43,547 bases of DNA. Source: Byssothecium circinans (taxonomy: Eukaryota; Ascomycota; Dothideomycetes; Pleosporales; Massarinaceae). Where the stretch lies: contig ML977005.1 of NCBI GenBank assembly GCA_010015675.1, forward strand, positions 520,491-564,037. Reading direction: 5' to 3'. The notes under the pieces are model-generated. The model was not told the DNA's origin. It saw nothing but the letters and a program-made list of their open reading frames with translations, and did not search any database. Both the position numbers and the translations under genes were made by a program. Below are positions 32,858 through 42,568 of the stretch, in pieces. The first letter of the stretch is position 1. The number at the start of each line of letters is the position of its first letter.

Positions 32858-33020
32858 GTGGCTATTCATTAGTATTAAAGGGTTCAAAGATAACTTTAGT
32901 AGCTATATTATTAAGTAGGGGAATGTTTTTAAATTTAATGCACTAAATAAAGTCTTAGAGCTAATAGCTATAGACTATCTACTTTTTTTATCTATTTAAG
33001 AAGCCCCGTATATCGCCTAG

Positions 33021-33650
33021 ATGAAGGATAGTCCCTTGAAAGGTAACTTTAATATACTATTTATAGTCGCTAGACTAATAAATTATATGCTAAGATTAAG
33101 TGTAAGGTTCCAGATCACTGTAGCACTTAAATGCTGTCAATGCGTTCAGAGGATGTTTAAATTAGTGCGAGGCGGGAGACGATGGTACGCGGAGGCTATT
33201 ACAGCTTAGAGAACTATGTATTAAGGCTGAAGGGAGACTTATAGTACTAGGAATAGCGTATATGTAAGAATTTTAGAAGCGCGGTTAGAGAAGAGGATAA
33301 GAAGTAGGCTAGCTAAGATAACGTTAGCCTAAGACATAGCTTAAAATTTATGCTATAATAGTTACTACGAGCGGACTTTCACGAGTCTTCTAATAATATA
33401 AGATGGCAATCCCTAGTGAGCCTATACATCTCCTAGTTAACTCGTGCTTAATTCCCTACCTGAATCTACACTTTAAGCATACTGCGCTGCGGTAAATAAG
33501 CTTACGGATGATAGACTCTCCCATGAAAACCTCTTAGAAGACCCCTGAGTATCTTAGTCTCCTATGAGCCTTGCAAATGCTATAAAGAAATTTAGAACAG
33601 GATAGTAGAGTTCGCTAAATAAGAGCAGCGCTTGCGGATGACATATAGAT
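33021..33650 (+). pseudogene. RIP-degraded unidentified gene
   Basis: Open from ATG 33021 (MKDSPLKGNFNILFIVARLI) to 33209, then the same frame continues with TAA/TAG at probable Gln/Trp sites: SVYVRILEARLEKRIRSRLA, NLCYNSYYERTFTSLLII, LVLNSLPEST, YCAAVNKLTDDRLSHENLLE, SPMSLANAIKKFRTG. Soluble, helix-rich and basic, with a Cys pair CCQC near the start. No family recognised. Confidence 0.35.
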
Positions 33651-34074
33651 AGATAGGGAGAATATGTAAAGAGGGGTTAGGCTGCTTAGTAGGTAGGGCG
33701 TTCTAGAATCTTAGCAAAAGAAAATTACTATAAGCAAAGAGTAGGGATGTATACGCGGGAGGTTTCACGATTATAAAGGAGATTTAGGAAATAAGTTTTA
33801 GAAACTAGACTTAGTTGCTTTCTAGCTAGTAACACATAGTACTCACCATAGGTTAAGCCTAGCTAATTAGCGCTTATTTAGAAGGTTCTTAGTAGTTAGT
33901 ATTTATTGCTTAATCAAACCCTTGCTAGTAGGTGGATAGCACGCCGTTAGGAACCTTCCCCTTAATAGGATTATATTCTCTAATTACGTTAAGCTACCTT
34001 CTATAGGGAGCCCTCTACTATGAATCCGTAGTTTACTATCTAGCATGCCCCTTACCTTTATACCTAGCTACTAT
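33651..34074. other. AT-rich RIP'd spacer
   Basis: Nothing recognised. Confidence 0.35.
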
Positions 34075-35282
34075 CCTTACCATCCGTCACGTCCTTAGTG
34101 TCTGGCAAGACAGTGAGGAAGTTCTTATACTTAAATAGCTTTATAGATTCTATAGCGTGCCTGTTAGTCTATAGTATAAAGATAGTCTAGATAGCATCTA
34201 GGAGCGCTTAATTAACGTCTAGCTTATATAGCTACTAATTAGCAAGAAAGAACACTACATTACTAGGGCGCACATATAACTCGTAGCTAAGTTCTAGGAG
34301 CTTGAGCATCCCGCTAGTGCTAAGGATAAGGATCATAGAATAGAAGTAGCCTATACTATGTTAGCATCTATAAGAGTAGTCCTGTGCCTAATATACTATC
34401 ATCATCATTATTATAGTAGAATTTAGTTCCTTTAGCTATAAAGATAGACACTACTAACATGCTCCTAATACCCTTAAGATGAAAAGAGGAAGTATAAGCA
34501 TAATCTAGATCCTTAGTGAACTATTCCTCCTACTTCTTCATTATTTTAGGTTTAAGCTAGTTAAGATGGGTGAGAGCGTCTTTAGAGATCTCTTAGTAGC
34601 TATTTCTTATACTAGTGTAGGCTAGTTTATTAACTTCACGGAGGTGAGCGGCTGCCTTAGCTAGACTATGGTCAAGTGTTCGCAAGAGGTTCTTAATACT
34701 AGTATCAAGGGCAGGCTTTTCTTGCATGCGCCCAGAGGATATGAACGAAGCGTTAGTGTACTTGCGCTAGATGCTGATCTATGCCTAGAGAAAGGTGTTG
34801 CCATATATAGGTGTCTTTAAGAATGGCATTTTAGCCTAGAATTATTAGCAATCTTGCAGCAAAGGATGTAAGAGGGGGGATAGGCATACCTCTTAAAGCA
34901 TAGTCACCTGCTTTAGTAGCTCTTATGCTATAGCATTAGACACACAATTAGCAAAGTAGATGGTAGCATATTGCAGGATATCTAAGTCTAACACGTAATT
35001 AGGATTCAGGATGCCTGCGTGCGTGATTGTGCCGTTGTGTAGGACTATTTCTAATAGCCTAGCCTCTACTACACTCTAAATAGCCTTTAGAATGCGCGGC
35101 CTTTCCTTTATGTTAAATTTAGACTTTAGCAGGCGCAGCCGCGGTATAGTAGGTACATAGAAAGGGAGGCTATCCTAAATCTACTACTATTCCTTTGCTA
35201 CTTGCCCCTAACACTCTTCCTATTATCGCCTGCATTCCTGCTTCTTAGCCTAACGCCTGGATATGCGCGGAGGCGGGCTCAT
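34075..35282 (-). pseudogene. Unidentified gene with a recognisable intron
   Basis: From ATG 35282 the minus strand reads MSPPPRISRR then a Gln/Glu-rich basic helix whose stops fall where CAG/CAA are expected, PFYVPTIPRLRLLKSKFNIK, VVEARLLEIVLHNGTITHAG, LNPNYVLDLDILQYATIYFA, ELLKQVTML. A 54-base intron follows, then AKMPFLKTPIYGNTFL, RKYTNASFISSGRMQEKPAL, SIKNLLRTLDHSLAKAAAHL, TKFYYNNDDDSILGT, and near the end FKYKNFLTVLPDTKDVTDGK. About 380 codons. Soluble; no catalytic motif that I can name. Confidence 0.45.
34836..34889 (-). other. Spliceosomal intron (54 bases)
   Basis: On the minus strand it starts GTATGC at 34889, has a branch-like TGCTAATAA, and ends TTCTAG at 34836. Removing it joins ...TML-stop-E to AKMPFLK in one frame. 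Confidence 0.5.
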
Positions 35283-35380
35283 ATGTATAGTAGTAGGTGC
35301 GGGTGTGTAGCTTAAGAGTAGTTAGCTAGCTAGCTAAGATAGAAAGTGATTAGCTATATCACCCTAATTGCTGGGCCTTT

Positions 35381-35565
35381 TTAAGCTCTAGGCAGGGGGT
35401 AGTAACATAGTCTATTAGTGCGTAGACTACTAATAGAAGCTAGGGCTACGCGTGATAAGGGCTGCGACTAGGGTAGGTGTAGTTAACGTTATTATTATAA
35501 AATAGCAGACTACATTACCTAGGCCACTAGGCTCTTTAAGCTCTAGGTAAGGGGTAGTAACATAG
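35381..35565 (+). repeat. 30-bp direct repeats about 155 bp apart
   Basis: 35381-35410 and 35536-35565 share ttaagctctaggnangggg and tagtaacatag. A related pair (cgtgataagggctgcgac near 35450; catgataagggcggaggc near 35737) suggests an old tandem array of larger units, now degraded. Confidence 0.55.
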
Positions 35566-36523
35566 GCAGAAATATAGATAAAATATACTAGTAGTCATAG
35601 TCATGATTATTACGTAAAGGAGGGAAGCTTAAATCCTTATTACCGTTATAGTAGTAGTGGTGCGGCTAGTAGGAGTAGATACTTTATATAATAAAGGCAG
35701 AGGTTAGTTATCATGATATTTGCGTAAGAAGAGAGGCCGCGCATGATAAGGGCGGAGGCTAGAGACGTTATAGGATAGTAATATCATAGTAGGTTAGTAG
35801 TATTATACGGGAGGAAGATAAAGACGTTACTAAGACTATATAGGCCTCTATGTAGCCTATGCTTATTAATTCTAATATCTGTATACTCTATACCTATACC
35901 TATACCTACACCTATAAGCACATTTCAGCGCCCACGAACGACAATAAACGGCTAACAACGGATGAAATCGTTAATTAGAGGCGCTGGGATAAAGGTTAGA
36001 TAGGTGAAAGGGGGGCGCGATCATTTAGCCTACTCTAAGTAGGGTAATAGTAAGAGCAAATGGCCTTTACTATTAACTTACCTACTAATAACCCTCTCTC
36101 TAAGCCCTCTTTATTACACTCCTCTCACCTTCAAATTTCTGCAACTAAATATGACGTTAAATTAGTCGCCTTAAACGTAGTACGTATAAACGTTTAGCTA
36201 GTACTATATTACTCTAGATTTTACTAACTATTAACTGTGTAGCTTATCTTTTAGGCACTAAATCTAGCACTTTATACTCCTGCTTAACGCCTTCCTTCTA
36301 CTAGTTATACTTATATAATTACTACTAATACTCCGCCACCCTACTATCCGCGATCTAACGATTTAAGCTTATAGAAGCATCCTTAATATATATACAGCTC
36401 TATTGCATAGCCCTATCACATGATAGGAGATGTGTAGCATAGCGTCTTAGCAACGTACTAGTTACGTAATAATCTAGACTAGATATGCGTTAATTTTATT
36501 AAGGTAGGCGAGACCGTTATCTA
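35566..36523. other. AT-rich RIP'd region
   Basis: Includes a short (ctatac)n patch at 35889-35925. No coding region followed. Confidence 0.35.
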
Positions 36524-37280
36524 AGACGAGCCACATGGGGAGGAGTAGAAGGAGGAGAAAGATTTATTTAATAGTAATAGCGATAATAAGCCTAACAGCT
36601 ACGCCTAGCTACTTATTCCTAGGGAGCTAGTAAGCTTATTTTCTATAGCTACTCTATCTTAAGCTAACTTTAATTACAAGTTTAAGGAAATGAGCGGCCG
36701 GCTTCTAGTTATTCTATCTAATTGCAACGGCAATAATTACGACGTTAACGAGATTAAAGGTTTTAATAATAAGCTACTAACCTATACGCTTTATGTCTCC
36801 AACATTAAGTTCTTTAAGGAGTGGCATTTCTATAGAGTAGGCTAGTCTATCCTACCTATGCTAGACTTAAAACTCATGTTTATAATATTTAAGTGCGTAT
36901 TCTTGTCTTTTATTCCCTTTAAGATGCTAACAGGTTTTTTATTAGGACTAGAATTAACTAAAGGCGCTGTAACTAATGCAATGATAGCTAACATCCGCAT
37001 GCGCTAATAACCTGTCACCCCGCATTTAGACCTTACGGTTAATTTGATAGTTACCTCTCAACACAATTCACTAAGGATATTGCTGCTTAAGCGTACCTAA
37101 TCTCTAGCGCGGGATCTAGGCTTCTATAACTCGTGGCGTCACGCTGATAGTTTAATAAGTCTAAGTGTCCTTAGACCTAACTTAACATCAACCCCGCACC
37201 AGCTACAAGGTTATAACGTGGCGAATTCTGTAGGTATTTTTAGAGAGTTAAGTTAGTTGACTAGAGGTATGGCCAAGGTT
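36524..37280 (+). pseudogene. RIP-degraded unidentified gene
   Basis: Plus strand: EPHGEE-stop-KEEKDLFNS, LLIPRELVSLFSIATLS, NFNYKFKEMSGRLLVILSNC, LLTYTLYVSNIKFFKEWHFY, LDLKLMFIIFKCVFLSFIPF, LELTKGAVTNAMIANIRMR, stop at 37006. A second coherent stretch in another frame (37030-37280: VTSQHNSLRILLLKRT, LARDLGFYNSWRHADSLISL, RPNLTSTPHQLQGYNVANSV) follows after a possible intron with GCTAATAAC and TTTAG near 37003-37026. Few stops. Family not recognised. Confidence 0.35.
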
Positions 37281-37404
37281 AGATAGCTCATTATTATATA
37301 GAATATAATTTACTCTCTTTTTTATAATTATCCGCACGTTTTATTATGAAATGTTATTGCGTGTTATAAAGAGTAGACTTTAAAGAGAACGTTAGAACCT
37401 AAAT

Positions 37405-37706
37405 TGTTAGACTAAATAGTACTTGACTATTCCAGACGGTTTAGTACCGTTCTAGCTTAGCGTTAGCTCCTGCCTATATAGTCGCCTCTCCTAAGCTATA
37501 CTACTCTACACATAATTTATTACTTTCTCATCGCATGCTCTTAGGTCTCTACTGTCTAACAGTTATGAGCCCGGCCTAACTCTATCTACTTTATCATTAT
37601 ATATGAACAAGTAGCCATACTACCCCCGTCCACACTAATCTACTAACACCTTGTTATGCACCTTCCACCTACTTCAGCGTCACTCACGATTAAGTAGCCT
37701 ACAACA
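37405..37706 (+). repeat. 5' LTR of copia copy B
   Basis: Starts TGTTAGACTAAATAGT, aligning with copy A's TGTTGGACTGAACAGT, and shares aacagttatgagcc further in. It probably ends ...ctacaaca at 37706, directly before the Gag ATG; it is about 75 bases shorter than the copy A LTR. Preceding bases taaat would be the target duplication. Confidence 0.6.
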
Positions 37707-39548
37707 ATGCCTCCACGCGCAATCACTATGGCTGCTACTGCGGCGTCCGACACTATTCTTAGTGGTCTAAAGAACTAGGATGCTTAGTTTACCATGTTTA
37801 AAGGCAAAGCTATTACTGCTAATCTATAGCAATACCTTAATCTAGAGGCTACTAATAAGCCCTCGCTCGAACCACCACCACAGCCAACGGGCAACGAATT
37901 AAACGCACGCGCTATCATTTGGAAGGAACGTCGCAAGGAATACACTATTAAATACAAACTGCTATTGGACCTGGGCAACCACATGCTTAATACAATCAAA
38001 ACTACGCTGTACGGGCAACTCGCTAACTATCCCAAGGTTGCTAAGAAGCTCAAAATCCTCCATACCATGTTCAATCAAACCCAAGCGGTCAAAGTCAACG
38101 AAGCGCGCAATGAATACAACAACTGCAAGAAGAAAATAGTAGGGCGAGATACCTTTAAGGACTAGTCGCATAAATTCTAACTCGCGCTAAATAAAGCAAA
38201 GGAACTTAAGCTACTAGAAGTCGACAGCTTTCAACCCTAATATAATCTTCTTAAGGTGTGCTCCTACATCAACTACGCGCTCGCTACTAATATGATCCTT
38301 GAAGTCAATGAAGCTGAGATGGTTTACTAAGCCACACTAGCTAAAGCATATACGCGCACTGCGATAATTCCCACTGTCATAGATAAAGAAGGTAATAAGA
38401 TATAATAGGAAGAAATAGTTAAAGTTCCTGCGGCTCTACTAGTGATTCCTAATAAGTGCACCGTAAAGACACTTATAGCTAGATTCAATCAGTCAAACGC
38501 GCAGCTAGACATACTTACAGTGTAAACCCGTCGTACCGCTTTCGCCACCTATAGTGGTGAATAGTTACTATATAATAACACTAATACTAACTAATAAGAA
38601 GCCGCGAACTAAAAGCGCACTAACTTAAAAGTTGATACTGATACCAACAACAAACTAAACAATAATAAAACAAAGAGGAAGAAATAGAACTATAAACATA
38701 GTGGTAAGCCTTGCCCTTATAGTAATAGTGATTCCTATGAAGGGTTCTAGAGGAACTGTCCTTACCTTATTCCTAAGGCCCGACCTTAAAACTAGCGACC
38801 AAATAGGTAAAAGGAAGAAATGGTAAATAAATAGCTTAATTCTAGCGACACTAACAAGCGCTAAAGCATCATTGAATCAATCTGAACTAAAGCGCGTGAT
38901 CTGTCTTATCTAGCCAACCAATTAGCTGATATACTAGATGCAGGTGATCAAGCCTTAGACACTAAAACTAAGCACCGTGCGCTAGTCATAACTAGCTATA
39001 CCGCTTTTAACACTTAGAAATAGAAGGATTCTCCTTTCTTAATGCTTCATTTATGGACCCTAGACTATGCTTCTAATGTACACATCTGTAACAATCTATT
39101 AGAGTTTAAATGGGAACGTCTAGCCTATAATAAGTTTATTAGAAGTAGAGATAGCATCTCTCTTATTCTAGCCTACGGCAAATGCCATGTCATCCTTTTA
39201 ACGCTAGTGGGTCCTTGGAAATTTACTCTCCTTAACGTCGCCCTAGTACTGAATTACGCGACCTCATTAGTAGCTCTATCACGCCTATTAGGTGGTAATG
39301 TTCACTTTAACTTAGGAAGACTAGTCCTATACTAGCTAAACCATAAGGATAATCTAGTGTAGTGCAACGTCTTTAAGAATAGTAGCTACTATGTTCTTAT
39401 TAGCTAGAAGGAAGAGTTTACTAAACTATTAGGGATGGTTAAGTACTATTTAGAACTATCTAGTACTACTAATAGTTCTGAACCATTAGGTACTGTTTAG
39501 AACTATTCTGACTAATAACTATAACCTATGCCTAGCTTATACTAGACT
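37707..39548 (+). pseudogene. copia Gag, zinc knuckle and protease, RIP-inactivated
   Basis: ATG 37707 (MPPRAITMAATAASDTILSG) starts Gag. The frame aligns with copy A throughout: KN-stop-DA-stop-FTMFKGKA, LDLGNHMLNTIKTTLYGQLA, NKAKELKLLEVDSF. The knuckle KPCPYSNSDSYEGF with RNCPY lies at 38705-38762 (second Cys lost to Tyr, a G to A change). Protease WTLDYASNVHICNN at 39054, where copy A has LDCGS. More than 15 stops. Region 39042-39335 is open. Confidence 0.8.
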
Positions 39549-39556
39549 TATTAACA
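39549..39556 (+). repeat. Target-site duplication, left (hAT-2)
   Basis: TATTAACA, pairing with TGTTAACA at 42561-42568; the single difference is a G to A change. The sequence is nearly palindromic, so the exact border may be shifted. Confidence 0.6.
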
Positions 39557-39680
39557 ATCAATCCTATCAATCCGGATTGATTAGACGGCTTGGTTATCCA
39601 ATCCGTTCGCAATCAATCCGGGGCCTGGCGTTTTATCAATCAATCAATCTGATTTTAGTAGATTGATTGGACGGATTGAT
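39557..39680 (+). repeat. Left terminal and subterminal repeats of hAT-2
   Basis: At least eight AATCAATCC or inverted GGATTGATT motifs, including cgttttatcaatcaatcaat and gattgattggacggattgat; probable transposase binding sites. Confidence 0.7.
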
Positions 39681-39924
39681 ACAAAGTTATATTTTATACT
39701 GTGGCTAATAGTATATATACTTAGTGATACTTTCTATGGTGTTAAGGTTTTAGCAGACGAATCCTAGGGCTCTCATTGGTCTAACTAAGTAGGACTAGCG
39801 TACTTATCAAACTGTTAATCCTTAACACCATGGATATCTCTATTGTTTACACGCCACCGCTGCCCTCTAAGACGCCATTATCATCAAACTTCTATCTCTA
39901 TAACGCGCAAGCCTAGTTAGAGGT

Positions 39925-42300
39925 ATGAACCACAACCTTTCCCAGGTATTCAAGCAGCGCGTTAGTCAGATTAACTCACAGAGTACTTACGTAGAGCCTA
40001 CGAGTGATGTTACGACAGATGCTACTACTAATATTAACGCGTTCAGCGACCTGACGCCCACGACGCCTACGCCTACCCTAGGCCCAATAGCTATCGATTC
40101 GAATCTAGCCTACGAGGGCATCATATAGACGGGTATCCTAGCTTATTGCAAGCCCCCATTCGAACCTAAGCGCAAGGGCGAGAGCTAGGTGTGGCAGTAC
40201 GGCTATCGGGTGTATCATAGCCCCTCACAAATACTCCACTAGCTCTGCAAGTACTACCACCAGCGCCGTATAATTGGTAGAGTTTATCAGGCCAGCACGT
40301 TAACGTCAGCTATTGCCCGGCATCTTGGGTAGGAGATACTAGGGCATAGGCTTGAAAAAATGGGCGCCAGAACTCTAGGCAGTGGCCCACCCAGTTAACT
40401 TATAATAATGTCCCAGCTGCAAGCGCAAGGCCTCTAGGTGTCGCAGGGCGTTGCAAATATAATATCAGACTCCTTTAATAGGGACGCGTTTCAATACGCA
40501 GTGCTTAACTGGGTCGTCGCAGACAACCAGGCCTTGCGCGTAATTGAGACGCCAAATTCCCGGGCCATGATACAAGCTGCCAACCCGCTGGCTGACAGAT
40601 ATCTCTGGGCTAGCCGGCGAAGCTTACGCGACTGTATTATTGCAGAGTACATAGCGTACGTGCCCGCCGTAGTTGATTACCTTAAGGCGTCGCGATCCCT
40701 GATACACATCTCATTTAACAATTGGACGTCAACTGGCGGCAAGATAGCTATCACGGGTATATGCGTACACTATATCGACGCTGCTGGCATCCCTCAGGAC
40801 TACGTCCTCGGCCTCCCTAGCTTGATGGGCTCCCACATAGGTGATAATATTGCGTCAGTCGTTAATAGTACGCTGAAAGCTTTTCAAATCACTAAGGATA
40901 CGCTCAGTTACTTTATCCTTAATAATGCCACCAATAACGACACCGCTGTTGAAGCCTTGGCTACCCTGTATAGCTTTAACCCGCGCCACCAACGACTGCG
41001 TTGTTCTTGCCATATCATCAACCTAGGGGCTCAGCAATTGCTCTTTGGCAAGGACCGCGACTCCTTTTAAAACTCTGAGGCGAATCTTTCTAGTGAGGAG
41101 AGATTCATAGACGAGTAGCGTAAGGGAGGACCCCTTAGAGTTCTATGCGACGTTATTGCGTTAATTTGTACACCCTAAGCTCGTTAACTCCTTTAACGCT
41201 ACCAGGCTGAGTATCATGACTCTAGAGATTGTTCGAAGCCCCAGGAGGTTATCAAGCCCGTCAAGACTTGGTGGAACTCTTATTGCTTATGTTTTAAGAG
41301 GGCAATAGAGCTCCGTAACCCGCTGGGGGATTACATCACATACAAGATTAATGAATACAGACGAGAGGTTGCAAAGCGTCGCAATAGCTCTAATACCTGC
41401 AAGAAGCCACGTCTTTTTATCCAAGAGGGGGGCCTGTCAACAAAGGACTGGGTAACTATTACAGAGTACGTCCAGCTGCTACTACCCTTCAAGGAAGCGA
41501 CATCTTTCTTTGAGGGGAGGGGCAGGTCAAGTACGTCCAGAGCTATATAGGAAGTCCTCTTAACGTTTGACTAGCTAGTCAACACTATTAAGGATACAAA
41601 GGAGCGACTCGCTAACGTTAATTTCAACGACCCTAACGCTCCAGAGGACCATGTCCTAATCAATTGCACGGCAGCCCTATCAAAGCTCTCGACGTATTAC
41701 GCCAAGCTAGCCGAGTCTCTAGCGTATTATATTGCAACCCGACTACACCCAGCTCATAAGGACTACCTTGAGAGTGCATGGCTAGTCCCCAAGGACTACG
41801 ACAGCGGCCTATATGGTAGCCACCCTCGGCAGGGGTGGTTAGAGGAAGCTCACCGGGGTTTTCAGCTACTCTGGAAAGCCCACAAGGACTCTACGCACGT
41901 CACCCCTCAGGATCCAATAATGCCCCCGCCCAAGAAGCCCCAGACATCTTACGGAGCTAGTCGCGCTGATTTTATGAAGGCTACCCGCCAGCAAGTGGCG
42001 GAGACTACTTAAAACAATGACGACGAGTTTGATCACTGGGTTAAGGAGTTGCCTCTGGATGAGGGCAACTCATTGGCTAGAGATCCATTGAAGTACTGGA
42101 TAATCAAGAGCGAGCACTACCCCACCTTATCAAGCTTCGCTCTCAACATGCTGAGTATCCTGGCGGCGGCAGCTGACTGTGAGAGGACCTTCTCTAAGCT
42201 TAGAGATTTGCTGGAAGTTCAGAGACTACGCATAAAGCTAGATTTGCTCTCCGCTTTGCAGAGCCTCAAGAGCTGGAAGAGATTAGGCCTTACGCCTTAA
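39925..42300 (+). pseudogene. hAT transposase (hAT-2)
   Basis: ATG 39925 to TAA 42298, 792 codons in a single frame with about 14 stops and no frameshift. Order: Thr/Pro-rich N-terminus; zinc-finger-like DNA-binding part around 40195-40320 (VWQYGYRVYH, LCKYYHQRRI); helical FQYAVLNWVVADNQALRVIE; core HISFNNWTSTGGKIAITGIC; LPSLMGSHIGDNI; SYFILNNATNNDTAVEALA; CSCHIINLGAQQLLFG; and the dimerisation domain LNMLSILAAAADCERTFSKL near 42145-42200. The longest clean part is 40438-41070. An upstream ATG at 39830 is in another frame. Catalyses cut-and-paste movement in its family. Confidence 0.9.
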
Positions 42301-42444
42301 AGACCAATATCCACTAGGTCTATCATCACTCCGAGCCACTTACCGAGCCAGATGGCGACGTTATTTGACGTCAGGGACGTCAAATTTGATGGAGATTAAT
42401 CACGTGTATGATCACGTGCGGGTTAATTCACTATTTATACATAT

Positions 42445-42560
42445 TATCAATCCAATCCGTCCAATCAAGCCGCTCGGAGCCTATCAATCCGTCCAATCAA
42501 TCCGCCGGACGTCAAGTTATCAATCAATCAATCCTCCGATGGAGGATTGATTAGATTGAT
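42445..42560 (+). repeat. Right subterminal and terminal repeats of hAT-2
   Basis: Mirror cluster of the left end: tcaatccaatccgtccaatc, tcaatccgtccaatcaatcc and tatcaatcaatcaatcctcc, ending ggattgattagattgat at 42560. Confidence 0.7.
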
Positions 42561-42568
42561 TGTTAACA
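42561..42568 (+). repeat. Target-site duplication, right (hAT-2)
   Basis: TGTTAACA; see 39549-39556. Confidence 0.6.

Larger units (their letters stand above)
39557..42560 (+). mobile_element. hAT transposon hAT-2 (3004 bp), nested in copia
   Basis: Terminal inverted repeats ATCAATCCTATCAATCC (left) and ATCAATCTAATCAATCC (right, reverse complement), inside 8-bp duplications. Both ends carry clusters of AATCAATCC/GGATTGATT and CCGTCCAATC motifs. It holds one transposase on the plus strand with modest RIP damage. It belongs to the same superfamily as hAT-1 but has different ends and a distinct transposase. Copy A of copia, which lacks it, supplies the empty site. Confidence 0.85.

Noticed and set aside
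37784..38171. Minus-strand open frames opposite Gag of copy B
   Set aside because: The plus strand aligns with Gag of copy A; these are shadows.
39557..42560. Seven-base duplication TTAACAA as the hAT-2 target site
   Set aside because: It needs unequal inverted-repeat ends; the 8-bp TATTAACA/TGTTAACA pair keeps the ends symmetric.
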